From: Alteromonas sp. ALT199
Lineage (GTDB): Bacteria; Pseudomonadota; Gammaproteobacteria; Enterobacterales; Alteromonadaceae
Reading direction: 5' to 3'
NCBI RefSeq assembly: GCF_018619335.1
Contig: NZ_JAHHDX010000132.1
Span: 1-64,000, forward strand
DNA length: 64,000 nt
The notes beneath the pieces were generated by a model, which did not search any database, was not told the origin of the DNA, and worked only from the letters and a program-made list of their open reading frames with translations. A program made the position numbers and the translations under genes. Below are positions 1-8,914 of the stretch, piece by piece. Position 1 is the first letter of the stretch; each line of letters starts with the position of its first letter.

Positions 1-292
1 GGTTATAGCTAAATACATTCTATTATCAAATGAATGCGATGAGCGACTTTGATACGCTATCTCGCTGAGACCCACTATAACTATAAGCTTTTGCTTTCTA
101 TAAGGTTATTCTTACCTTTTCCCTAACATTCGCCCGTAGAGCTAGAAAAACACATTCGGGCATTCGTGCTCGTTTATCAATATATAACAGTATGTGATGT
201 GTTTCATATGAAAAGATAATTATTTTTATTGTTTTGGCGTATGCATAATGCGCGGCATCAAACTTTAGTTTAATTATTTAGAGAATCTTGCA
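1..292. other. intergenic region upstream of the RND pump operon
   Basis: I see no gene in this stretch. It contains a perfect 12-bp palindrome, TTTCATATGAAA, at 202-213, about 80 bases before the adaptor start. Its size and place would suit a binding site for a repressor of the efflux operon, but no regulator gene is adjacent in the window. The 5' edge may contain the tail of a gene lying outside. Confidence 0.35.
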
Positions 293-1570
293 ATGAATAT
301 TTTTACCCGTTTATTGGCAATAGTTAGCCTAACTGCGCTTGTCGCTGCATGCGGTGGTGACGAGCAGGATCCAAGTCAATCAATGAGCGCAAACAAAAAT
401 ACAGGCATTCCTGTTGATGTGGCTTCTGTGGTAACTCAGCGTTTAACCGAATGGGACAACTTCACAGGCCGTTTAGAATCGCCGCACATTGTTGCACTTC
501 GACCACGCGTGTCGGGCTATATCGATTTTGTTGCGTTTGATGAAGGTGAATACGTTGAGCAAGGGCAAACCTTATTCTTAATTGATAATCGCACATTTAA
601 AGCGGAAGTGGACCGTTTGGCCGCTCAGCTTGAAGAAGCGAGAAGCCGTGTAAAACTGGCTGAGCAAAACTACAACCGCGCGTTTAAATTACGTAAAACT
701 CAAGCGGTTTCTGAAGAAGTGCTTGATGCTCGTTTAGCAGAAAAAAATCAAGCGCTAGCAAGCTTAAATCAAACACAAGCAACGCTTGAAGTAGCGCGCT
801 TGAATCGCGGATTCGCCCGTGTTGAAGCACCTATTTCTGGGCGTATATCGCGAGCCAATATAACAGAAGGTAACTTTGTTACTGCCGGTCAAACCGAGCT
901 AACCCGAATTGTGTCTACTGACCGTTTATATGCGTATTTCGATATAGATGAGCAGACTTACCTTAATTACGTTAACAGTGATAAAAGTGCGTCGACCGCA
1001 GTAAGCGACCAGCCAGTAGCCATGCGTCTTGCCAACGAGTCAGACTACAATCATTGGGGCCAAATAGATTTTATCGACAATCAAGTTAACGGCAGCACAG
1101 GGACACTTCGCGTTCGAGCGGTATTCAACAATGAAGAAGGGCGCTTAATTCCTGGATTGTTTACACATTTAAAATTGGCAGGCGATACCGAAGAGCAAGG
1201 CATTTTAATTAAAGAAAAAGCCATTGGCACAGACCTTAACAACAAGTTTGTTCTGGTTGTGAACGACGAAAGTAAAGTGGAATACCGTGCGGTTACTCTA
1301 GGTGACAAAGTAGGTAGCATGCGCATTATCACTAGCGGCTTAAAAGCAAACGACACCATTGTGGTTGATGGCTTGCAGCGTGTTCGCCCTGGCGCACAGG
1401 TTGCCGCAAATGAAGTATCTATGGGGGATGACGATGCGCTTGCAAGCTTATCTAACTGGCAGTCACGTGTTGATAATGCTACTCAAGTAACCCAAAACAT
1501 GGCGCAATATGAAGATGTTTTATCTGGTGGTTCATTTACCTCAGGTGCAGCAACGGCAGGTCTTAAGTAA
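293..1570 (+). CDS. RND efflux periplasmic adaptor lipoprotein, MexE-like
   Basis: This is the membrane-fusion subunit of a tripartite RND drug pump, linking the inner-membrane pump to an outer-membrane channel. The N-terminus is a lipoprotein signal with lipobox LVAAC, so the mature protein should be acylated on Cys20. The phrase WDNFTGRLES and the following RPRVSGYI belong to the MexE branch of adaptors. A biotinyl-lipoyl half-motif lies near residues 65-95, a helical hairpin near 105-165, and beta-barrel and membrane-proximal domains follow. Its stop overlaps the ATG of the pump gene (TAATG), so the two are translationally coupled. No outer-membrane factor gene follows, so the pump probably borrows a TolC-type channel encoded elsewhere. 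The drug specificity cannot be read from the sequence. Confidence 0.9.
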   Translation: MNIFTRLLAIVSLTALVAACGGDEQDPSQSMSANKNTGIPVDVASVVTQRLTEWDNFTGRLESPHIVALRPRVSGYIDFVAFDEGEYVEQGQTLFLIDNRTFKAEVDRLAAQLEEARSRVKLAEQNYNRAFKLRKTQAVSEEVLDARLAEKNQALASLNQTQATLEVARLNRGFARVEAPISGRISRANITEGNFVTAGQTELTRIVSTDRLYAYFDIDEQTYLNYVNSDKSASTAVSDQPVAMRLANESDYNHWGQIDFIDNQVNGSTGTLRVRAVFNNEEGRLIPGLFTHLKLAGDTEEQGILIKEKAIGTDLNNKFVLVVNDESKVEYRAVTLGDKVGSMRIITSGLKANDTIVVDGLQRVRPGAQVAANEVSMGDDDALASLSNWQSRVDNATQVTQNMAQYEDVLSGGSFTSGAATAGLK

Positions 1571-4500
1571 TGAATATCTCGCAGTTTTTCATTAGCCGCC
1601 CGATTTTTGCGGGCGTGCTTTCCCTGCTTATTTTTATTGGTGGTGCCATCGCCGTTTGGCAACTGCCCATCACTGAATACCCCGAAGTGGTGCCGCCTAC
1701 TGTGGTGGTAACCGCGAACTACCCTGGCGCAAACCCTGAAGTTATCGCCGAAACCGTAGCCACGCCGTTAGAACAAGAAATTAACGGTGTCGAAGATATG
1801 CTGTATATGTCTTCTCAAGCTACCAGTGACGGCCGCATGACCTTAACGATTACATTCGCTATCGGTACCGATCCAGACGAAGCGACAACGCTGGTACAAA
1901 ACCGTGTGAATCGCGCAACACCACGCTTGCCTCAAGAAGTGCAGCGCTTAGGCGTGGTTACCGAAAAATCATCACCAGATTTAACCATGGTGGTGCATTT
2001 AACGTCGCCCGATAATCGTTATGACATGCTGTATCTTTCAAACTATGCTGACCAGTTTGTTAAAGACGAACTAGCCCGAATAAATGGGGTAGGGCAAGTA
2101 CGTCTATTCGGTGCAGGCGAGTTTAGCATGCGAGTATGGCTAGACCCTAACAAGCTTGCAGCACTTCAATTAAACCCTGGTGATGTTGCGGCGGCTATTG
2201 CGGATCAGAACCAGCAAGCTGCGGCAGGAAGTCTTGGTGCGCAGCCGACAGGCACCAGTGAATTTCAGCTGCTTATCAATGTGCGCGGTCGTTTAAAAGA
2301 CGAAGCCGAATTTGAAAATATCATTGTTAAGACGGGTGAGAAAGGCGAGATTACGCGTCTTAAAGATGTGGCTCGCGTTGAGCTTGGGGCGAACAATTAT
2401 GCCTTAAGATCGCTGCTTAATAATAACCCAGCAGCGGCAATTCCAATATTCCAAGCGCCAGGCTCAAACGCCATAGAAATATCTGACGGCGTGCGTTCGC
2501 GCATGGCAGAGCTTTCAAAGGTGTTTCCCGATGGCTTAGAGTACGACATTGTTTACGACCCTACTGTGTTTGTAAGAGGCTCGATTGAGGCCGTAGTAAA
2601 CACGCTCTTAGAAGCCGTATTACTTGTTGTTCTTGTAGTTGTACTGTTTCTTCAAACTTGGCGTGCATCCATTATTCCATTAGTTGCGGTACCTATTTCA
2701 CTGGTAGGTACATTCGCCTTTATGCAGTTAATGGGCTTTTCTCTTAATGCGTTGTCTTTATTTGGCTTAGTGTTGGCTATTGGTATTGTTGTAGACGATG
2801 CCATCGTTGTAGTGGAAAACGTAGAGCGAAATATTGCCGAAGGTAAGTCTCCATTTGACGCTACTGTCCAAGCAATGAAAGAAGTAACTGGGCCAATCAT
2901 TGCTACCACGCTGGTTCTGGCTGCCGTATTTATACCAACGGCTTTCATGAGCGGCTTAACAGGGCAATTCTATAAACAGTTTGCACTTACTATCACTATT
3001 TCGACGGTAATATCTGCAATTAACTCGTTAACACTGAGTCCTGCTTTATCTGCTCTACTATTGAAGCCTCACGGTAAAGCAAACGATTGGCTTACTCGCG
3101 GCATGGATAAAGCATTCGGTCGCTTTGTATTTGCGCCTTTCAATCGTATTTTCGAACGTGGGTCAAAGCAGTACACGGGGGCGGTAGGCGGGTTGATCCG
3201 TAAAAGCGGTATTGTGCTTGTGTTATATGCGGGCCTTATTGCGCTTACTTATAACCAATTTGCAACTACACCGACTGGGTATGTTCCAGGTCAAGATAAA
3301 CAATATTTGGTGGCATTTGCGCAACTTCCTAATGCCGCGAGTTTAGATAGAACAGAAGAAGTGATTCGTGAAATGTCTCGAATTGCGATGGAACACCCTG
3401 GCGTGTCAGACGCAGTAGCGTTTCCGGGCTTAAATATTAACGGTTTTACTAATAGCCCAAGTTCTGGAATTTTATTCACGCCGCTTAAGCCTTTTAGCGA
3501 AAGACAGTCACCAGAATTATCTGCAGGTGCTATTGCAGCAAAACTCAATCAGCAGTTTGGTTCTATCAAAGGGGCTTATGTCGCTATTTTTCCGCCACCT
3601 CCGGTTATGGGGCTAGGCACTATCGGTGGCTTCCGCTTGCAAGTGGAAGATAGAGGAAACTTAGGTTTTGAAGAGCTAGAGCGTGTAACCCAGGAAGTGA
3701 TAGGTAAAGCGTGGGCGCACCCAGCGCTAACAGGTTCATTCACAAGCTTTACTGTAGCCGTGCCACAACTTGATGTAGACGTAGATCGTGAAAAAGCAGT
3801 GAGCCAAGGGGTAAACATCGATACGTTATTTACCACGATGCAAGCTTACTTAGGTTCGCTTTATGTAAATGACTTCAACTTGTTTGGTCGTACTTACCAA
3901 GTGAACGTGCAGGCTGATGCCCAATATCGTCAAGAGATAGGCGACATAACTCAGTTTAAAATCAGAAATAGCCAAGGTGAAATGATACCGCTAGGTTCAT
4001 TCCTAGACGTTCAGCATAGCGCCGGTCCAGACCGAGTGATGCATTACAATGGCTACGTTACCGCCGAAATCAATGGTGCTCCAGCGCCTGGCTATTCGTC
4101 AGACCAAGCGAAAGCGGCCATCGAAGAGATTTTGGCTGAAACCTTGCCGCTAGGAATGACCTACGAGTGGACAGAGTTAACCTATCAGCAAATATTAGCC
4201 GGTAATGCATCAGCTTTTGTATTTCCACTGGTTGTGCTTCTCGTGTTCTTAGTGCTAGCTGCACAGTATGAAAGCCTTCGTTTACCACTGGCAATTATAT
4301 TGATTGTTCCTATGACCCTATTGAGCGCCCTTATTGGTGTTCAGATTTACGGTGGTGACAACAATATCTTTACTCAAATTGGTCTGATTGTATTGGTTGG
4401 TCTTGCCACGAAGAACGCCATTCTTATTGTCGAGTTCGCTAAAGAGCTGCAGGACAGTGGCATGGATGCGCTTTCGGCAATTAAAGAGGCAAGTCGCTTG

Positions 4501-4692
4501 CGTTTACGCCCAATTTTGATGACATCAATTGCCTTTATCATGGGGGTATTACCTATGGTTATCTCTACTGGTGCGGGTGCAGAAATGCGTCAAGCAATGG
4601 GCGTGGCCGTATTCTCTGGAATGATAGGCGTCACTTTCTTCGGCTTAATTCTAACTCCCGTATTTTACTATTTGCTAAAACGTAAAGGTTAA
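1570..4692 (+). CDS. RND multidrug efflux permease, MexF/AcrB family
   Basis: This proton-driven inner-membrane exporter of the HAE1 family has 1040 residues, the usual length. It opens with the typical MNISQFFISRPIFAGVLS, and two large periplasmic loops separate two sets of six transmembrane helices. The TM4 proton-relay motif is seen as GIVVDDAIVVVEN with both aspartates, and the TM10 region carries the expected lysine in VGLATKNAILIVEFAK. It lies in an operon with the adaptor and is closed by a strong terminator. Substrates are probably hydrophobic drugs or metabolites by family analogy; this is inferred. The protein is unlike the metal-type CzcA at 45.3 kb, which has the HME signature instead. 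Confidence 0.93.
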   Translation: MNISQFFISRPIFAGVLSLLIFIGGAIAVWQLPITEYPEVVPPTVVVTANYPGANPEVIAETVATPLEQEINGVEDMLYMSSQATSDGRMTLTITFAIGTDPDEATTLVQNRVNRATPRLPQEVQRLGVVTEKSSPDLTMVVHLTSPDNRYDMLYLSNYADQFVKDELARINGVGQVRLFGAGEFSMRVWLDPNKLAALQLNPGDVAAAIADQNQQAAAGSLGAQPTGTSEFQLLINVRGRLKDEAEFENIIVKTGEKGEITRLKDVARVELGANNYALRSLLNNNPAAAIPIFQAPGSNAIEISDGVRSRMAELSKVFPDGLEYDIVYDPTVFVRGSIEAVVNTLLEAVLLVVLVVVLFLQTWRASIIPLVAVPISLVGTFAFMQLMGFSLNALSLFGLVLAIGIVVDDAIVVVENVERNIAEGKSPFDATVQAMKEVTGPIIATTLVLAAVFIPTAFMSGLTGQFYKQFALTITISTVISAINSLTLSPALSALLLKPHGKANDWLTRGMDKAFGRFVFAPFNRIFERGSKQYTGAVGGLIRKSGIVLVLYAGLIALTYNQFATTPTGYVPGQDKQYLVAFAQLPNAASLDRTEEVIREMSRIAMEHPGVSDAVAFPGLNINGFTNSPSSGILFTPLKPFSERQSPELSAGAIAAKLNQQFGSIKGAYVAIFPPPPVMGLGTIGGFRLQVEDRGNLGFEELERVTQEVIGKAWAHPALTGSFTSFTVAVPQLDVDVDREKAVSQGVNIDTLFTTMQAYLGSLYVNDFNLFGRTYQVNVQADAQYRQEIGDITQFKIRNSQGEMIPLGSFLDVQHSAGPDRVMHYNGYVTAEINGAPAPGYSSDQAKAAIEEILAETLPLGMTYEWTELTYQQILAGNASAFVFPLVVLLVFLVLAAQYESLRLPLAIILIVPMTLLSALIGVQIYGGDNNIFTQIGLIVLVGLATKNAILIVEFAKELQDSGMDALSAIKEASRLRLRPILMTSIAFIMGVLPMVISTGAGAEMRQAMGVAVFSGMIGVTFFGLILTPVFYYLLKRKG

Positions 4693-4735
4693 CTCTCCCG
4701 TCTACCCAAGCGTTGCCCTCTTAAGGGGCTCTTTA

Positions 4736-4763
4736 GGCCACTCAATTGAGTGGCCTTTTTTTT
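4736..4763 (+). terminator. rho-independent terminator of the RND operon
   Basis: A perfect 20-base palindrome, GGCCACTCAATTGAGTGGCC, is followed directly by eight Ts. It lies 44 bases after the pump stop codon. Confidence 0.93.
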
Positions 4764-4868
4764 GCCACTATTAGTCAGTTTTTCACTCGTTTTACGTTGC
4801 TAGAATGCTTATATTTCACTTTATCGTATGGTTATAGTGAAATGCACAGCAGATAAACGGAGATTCAA

Positions 4869-5579
4869 ATGAAAATTGGAGCTGCAATAATAATGGCATT
4901 GGGTATGGTGATAGCGGTGTCATTACTTGGCGTTCAAGTATCTTCAGCCATGAGTGATATGCAAACGTGGGACAGAGTTGTTACGGTGAAGGGGTTATCA
5001 GAGAAAGAATACATCGCCGACCAAGTGATTTGGCCTATTCAGTTTGTCGATGCGGGTAACGATTTACCTCAGCTTTATGAGCATATTGAAAAAAACAGTA
5101 TAAAAGTGGCGAGCTTTTTAGAAGATAAAGGTATTCCCGCAGAAAGTATTACCATAGGTAAGCCTGAAATTAACGATAAGTTAGCGCAGCAATACGGAAG
5201 TAGCGAAAAGGCACCGTTTCGCTACAGCGCTATCCAAACAGTAACTGTCTTTTCCAATGAGGTTGAAAAGGTGCGAGACCTTATGCAGCAGATTGGTGAA
5301 CTGATTAAAACTGGCATAGTGTTATCAGAGCAAAGCTATCGCGCTGCCCCAGACTACGTATTTACTCGCTTAAATGATGTGAAGCCCGCAATGATAGAAG
5401 AGGCAACGTTGAATGCTCGAGAAGTCGCTGAAAAGTTCGCTAAAGATTCAAAAAGTACGTTAGGTAAAATTAAGCGTGCTAATCAAGGTCAGTTTAGTAT
5501 ATCAAGTCGTGATAGCCATCATCCTCACATTAAGAAAGTACGCGTTGTGTCTACTGTTGAATATACGCTTGTAGATTAA
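4869..5579 (+). CDS. SIMPL domain (DUF541) protein
   Basis: A 236-residue protein of the SIMPL/DUF541 family, as in YggE and BP26. An N-terminal hydrophobic segment (about residues 5-28) acts as a signal or anchor, so the rest is probably periplasmic. The SIMPL domain spans roughly residues 40-235: it starts at the conserved VVTVKGLSE and includes the F-V-N-E-V-E-KVRDL stretch and the C-terminal VRVVSTVEYTL strand. Family members are linked to oxidative-stress resistance and to ring-like oligomers, but no reaction is known. The ATG at 4869 has a GGAG ribosome site eight bases upstream. It stands alone after a terminator, so it should have its own promoter. Confidence 0.85.
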   Translation: MKIGAAIIMALGMVIAVSLLGVQVSSAMSDMQTWDRVVTVKGLSEKEYIADQVIWPIQFVDAGNDLPQLYEHIEKNSIKVASFLEDKGIPAESITIGKPEINDKLAQQYGSSEKAPFRYSAIQTVTVFSNEVEKVRDLMQQIGELIKTGIVLSEQSYRAAPDYVFTRLNDVKPAMIEEATLNAREVAEKFAKDSKSTLGKIKRANQGQFSISSRDSHHPHIKKVRVVSTVEYTLVD

Positions 5580-5753
5580 TATCCGTGCTATGCTTTAACT
5601 GCTGTTTACCTATTACTTTGGTATGCATGTACTTAGTGTATTAGATTACTGCTAATGTCTACTGGCGAGATACGCTTATTTACGTTTTAATTTGGTGTGG
5701 CGCTGATTAACTTCGGTGCTTAAAGCTCATTGTTTAAAGGTGGTAAACCTGAA

Positions 5754-6044
5754 ATGACGGACCTCAAAGAGCAATCGCAGCAGCTGGAATTTTTTGAAAT
5801 TCCAAGCCCGTGTATTGGTGTCTGCGAGTCTGGACCAAGAGGTTATTGTAAAGGCTGCTTTAGAAGTCGTGACGAGCGTCTATATTGGCTTAAAGTTAAT
5901 GATGCAGCAAAAAGAAAAATAATTAGTGCGTGTGTAAGGCGTAAAAAAGCAAAGATGGCTAAATTACGCCAAGCGCAAGTACTCGAAAGCGAGAAGGCGG
6001 CGAAACAGTTTTCTCTTTTCGATAAGCCGCCTAAAAGTAGTTAA
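5754..6044 (+). CDS. DUF1289 small cysteine-rich protein
   Basis: A protein of about 96 residues with the DUF1289 core: SPCIGVCE, then YCKGCFRS and a conserved WLK. Four cysteines in CxxxC and CxxC pairs suggest a small metal-binding fold. I start it at the ATG at 5754, which has AAAGGTGG upstream, rather than at an in-frame TTG 24 bases earlier. After the core comes a basic stretch (RRKKAKMAKLRQ) and a charged tail. The family is widespread in gammaproteobacteria, and its function is unknown. Only 22 bases separate it from the HDOD gene, so the two may share a transcript. Confidence 0.82.
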   Translation: MTDLKEQSQQLEFFEIPSPCIGVCESGPRGYCKGCFRSRDERLYWLKVNDAAKRKIISACVRRKKAKMAKLRQAQVLESEKAAKQFSLFDKPPKSS

Positions 6045-6066
6045 AAAAGAGATAGAGACCCATTTA

Positions 6067-6891
6067 ATGCCGTTAGATAAGTATATTTCGTTTGCGACGA
6101 AATCCTTCACGTTACCTGATATCTGTATGCGTTTGCGTTCAATGTTGGACGATCCTCATTCCAACGTCGAGGATATTGCCAAATTGATCAGCGCGGATCC
6201 GTCTCTTACAGCAAAGGTATTACGCCTAGCTAACAGTTCCCTTTTCCGCTTCCGTTCTCAAATTGAGTCTGTCGCCAAAGCGATAAACATTATAGGCGGG
6301 GAAGCATTGTACAACTTAGTTATTGCCGAAACGGCTACATCAGCTTTTAAACATTTTGACACAATATTGATAGAGTTGGATAAATACTGGCACGCTTCAG
6401 TTTATTGCGGCATGGTCGCTAAAAGCCTCGCAATGCGTTTGAATGTTCGTGGGGCCGAACGTTTTTTTGTCATGGGTATTCTACAAAACCTCAGCGAAGT
6501 TATTGTAGCGAAGAAAGAACCTAAGCTTTATCAAGACTATCGCAGTGCTGAAAAAGCTGAATTGCCTCATATCGAGCAGCTTAAATATTTCGGTTTTACG
6601 TTTTCGCATTGTAGCGGTATCATACTTGAAAACTGGCGCTTGCCTATGGGGCTTTACTATCCGGTTACATTTATGAACGATGAAACCAAATATGTCTCTG
6701 AGGTTGATATCTGTGTACTTGCAATCGCAAGTCGTATTACATTAAGTCAGTTAGACAAAGAAAATTACGCGGATATTGAACTTTTTACTCCTGAGATAGC
6801 CAATACTGTAGGTCTGGACATGGAAGTAGTAAGTAACTCAATTGAATATGCTGAACAAGAGACAGCAAAAATTGTTTCACTTATCCACTGA
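6067..6891 (+). CDS. HDOD domain signalling protein
   Basis: A 274-residue protein made almost entirely of one HDOD domain, a hydrolase-dead relative of HD phosphohydrolases. The diagnostic opening is present: LPDICMRLRSMLDD, then IAKLISADPSLTAKVLRLANSSLF, followed by a helix with SVAKAINIIGGEAL. No GGDEF, EAL or receiver domain is fused, so it is probably a protein-interaction module acting in cytoplasmic signalling. Its partners cannot be named from the sequence. It follows the DUF1289 gene closely. Confidence 0.85.
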   Translation: MPLDKYISFATKSFTLPDICMRLRSMLDDPHSNVEDIAKLISADPSLTAKVLRLANSSLFRFRSQIESVAKAINIIGGEALYNLVIAETATSAFKHFDTILIELDKYWHASVYCGMVAKSLAMRLNVRGAERFFVMGILQNLSEVIVAKKEPKLYQDYRSAEKAELPHIEQLKYFGFTFSHCSGIILENWRLPMGLYYPVTFMNDETKYVSEVDICVLAIASRITLSQLDKENYADIELFTPEIANTVGLDMEVVSNSIEYAEQETAKIVSLIH

Positions 6892-7027
6892 GCTTGTAGT
6901 AAGACATCGCCTTAACGTTTCCGATAGTTAGCATGAACGTTGCAAAGCTCTTCCAGAGGATTGGTATAACAAGCGTCGCTCTAAGACGTGATCTAATAAC
7001 TAGAAAAGCTTAACGTATATAAAGATT

Positions 7028-7831
7028 ATGCTCACAAAAATCTTCCGGCCAAGTTTTGTCGTTGGTGTTGTTTGCCTAAGCCTTTGTGCTTCGGCCAGCG
7101 CTAGGGATCTTATTGAAACACTCTATCATGCAGATTTTACTCCCGACACTGATGATGAAATACCGCGTTTTAATCTAGATGGCGAGCTTGGTGTTCTGAT
7201 TAATACCGGAAATACTTCAGCAGCCAGTGTAAAAGCAGCAGTTAACGCTGATCATGAGACCGAAAATTGGAGCAGTGTCTATTTTGCAGAACTGCTATAT
7301 AAAGAGAGTGGAACGCCCACAACAGAAAGAAATATCAGTGCACAACGTTTTTTCACTAGCGCCCAATTTGATTACAAGTTACTAACACCCGGTCGGCGCC
7401 TTTTTATGTATGGTGATTATGAAGATGATCAGTTTACTGGCTACGATCATCGTGCGTCCTTAGCAGCGGGTTGGTCACAGCGCGTTTGGCGAAATGAAGA
7501 TAGTGAGTTTCGTTACAGCCTAGGGCCGGGTTACTCCTTTATTGAAGTGGAAGAAGACAACGATAGCCTTGTCAATGACGGCATAATCGTACGTGCATCA
7601 GCTGAATATAAATATCACTGGAGTTCAGGTGCCAAATTGCGGCAATTTGTTAGCACAGAAGCCGGTGCGGAAAATACAAAATCACGTTCGGAAACCTCGC
7701 TATCGGCCAACGTTTTCGGCTCCTTAGCAATGAAGCTGTCTTTTATATTAAATCATGAGACAGACACGCCTGAAGATGTTGCGGCTTTAAGTACAGAGAC
7801 ATCGGTAGCGCTAGTCTATCAATTCTTTTAG
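7028..7831 (+). CDS. DUF481 outer-membrane barrel protein, copy 1
   Basis: A 267-residue secreted protein of the DUF481 family (YdiY-like). A signal peptide covers about residues 1-25 and ends ASA. The barrel begins at the conserved GELGVLINTGNTS and ends with the strand SVALVYQFF, whose terminal phenylalanine is typical of outer-membrane barrels. Internal strands include RYSLGPGYSFIEVE. It is clearly a paralogue of the next gene. About 40 extra residues (LIETLYHADFTPDTDDEI) lie between the signal and the barrel, and these are absent in copy 2. The function of the family is not established. Confidence 0.85.
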   Translation: MLTKIFRPSFVVGVVCLSLCASASARDLIETLYHADFTPDTDDEIPRFNLDGELGVLINTGNTSAASVKAAVNADHETENWSSVYFAELLYKESGTPTTERNISAQRFFTSAQFDYKLLTPGRRLFMYGDYEDDQFTGYDHRASLAAGWSQRVWRNEDSEFRYSLGPGYSFIEVEEDNDSLVNDGIIVRASAEYKYHWSSGAKLRQFVSTEAGAENTKSRSETSLSANVFGSLAMKLSFILNHETDTPEDVAALSTETSVALVYQFF

Positions 7832-8040
7832 TCAATTAGTGTAAATTTGCCGGGTATTATTGGTTTTTTACCGCCTCCGCATTGACTGAGCGACGTGAGA
7901 ATGTACACTGCGCAGCAATATCTGCTGCGCTGGCCAACAAATGGCGCAGTCTAACTAATTTGTAAACTCGCATCGTACCGCTCTGTAGTACTCAAAGTGT
8001 CGTGTACAATTTATGGACCGATAATTAATAGGATTGTTTA

Positions 8041-8787
8041 ATGAAAAAGCAAGTGCTTGCATCTCTAGTTGCAATTTCTCTTTCTCCCGCCGTATTCGCT
8101 CAAGATAAAGAAGTAAAACCTTTCACAATGGAAGGCGAGCTAGGCTTTATATCAACATCGGGTAATACTGAAACTACTTCAATCAGTGCAGGTATAACTG
8201 CACACCAAGAATTAGAGAAGTGGAGTAATGACTACGCGCTTGAAGGCTTATATAAAAAAGAAACCACGGAAGATTCTAATGGCGATGATGTTGAGTACAC
8301 GTCAGCTCAGAAGTTCTTTGGTTCAGCACAGGGTAACTATAAGCTAGAAAACCCAGATAATCGTCTATTCGGCTTTGCGTCGTACGAAGATGACCGTTTC
8401 AGTAACTTTAACTATCAAGCAACGCTTGCAGCGGGTTGGAACCAAAAAATACTTGAGAATGACCGCCATACCCTTGAATATTCAATTGGTCCTGGTTACT
8501 CGTTTATTGAAACTCAAGAAGATGAAAACCTAGATAGCGTGATTGTTCGTGCATCGTCAGCGTATTCTTGGAAAATTTCTGATACTGCTAAATTTACACA
8601 AACAGTGAGTACAGAAGTCGGTTCTGATAACACAAAATCTCGTGCTGAATCAGCGCTTACGGCTACGATCAGCGGTAACCTTTCGATGCGTCTTTCTTTC
8701 AAACTTGATCACAATACCAATGTTGACGACGGCGTTGAGAAACTAGACACAGAAACCGCAGTTAGCCTAGTTTATAACTTCTTCTAA
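8041..8787 (+). CDS. DUF481 outer-membrane barrel protein, copy 2
   Basis: A 248-residue paralogue of the preceding gene. The signal peptide ends AVFA, and the barrel runs from GELGFISTSGNTET to the last strand AVSLVYNFF. Shared blocks with copy 1 include GPGYSFIE, VIVRASS/A and a stretch beginning TEVGSDNTKSR. The 209-base gap between the copies holds an inverted repeat (GCGCAGCA/TGCTGCGC, 7910-7930) without a T tail, so each copy may be expressed independently. Transcription ends at a shared bidirectional terminator before serA. Confidence 0.87.
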   Translation: MKKQVLASLVAISLSPAVFAQDKEVKPFTMEGELGFISTSGNTETTSISAGITAHQELEKWSNDYALEGLYKKETTEDSNGDDVEYTSAQKFFGSAQGNYKLENPDNRLFGFASYEDDRFSNFNYQATLAAGWNQKILENDRHTLEYSIGPGYSFIETQEDENLDSVIVRASSAYSWKISDTAKFTQTVSTEVGSDNTKSRAESALTATISGNLSMRLSFKLDHNTNVDDGVEKLDTETAVSLVYNFF

Positions 8788-8860
8788 GCCGAACTAATTT
8801 GCCTGGCATACCGAAAGTAGAGCTGGGCACTTCAAAGCATTGAAGTAAAATTACAGGCAT

Positions 8861-8891
8861 AAAAAAACGCTGCGCAATGTGCAGCGTTTTT
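8861..8891. terminator. bidirectional terminator between DUF481 gene and serA
   Basis: The stem ACGCTGC/GCAGCGT (8867-8873 with 8881-8887) is flanked by seven As on the left and a T run on the right. It can therefore serve both convergent genes. Confidence 0.88.
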
Positions 8892-8914
8892 GTTTAGACT
8901 TTAAATAAGTTTTC

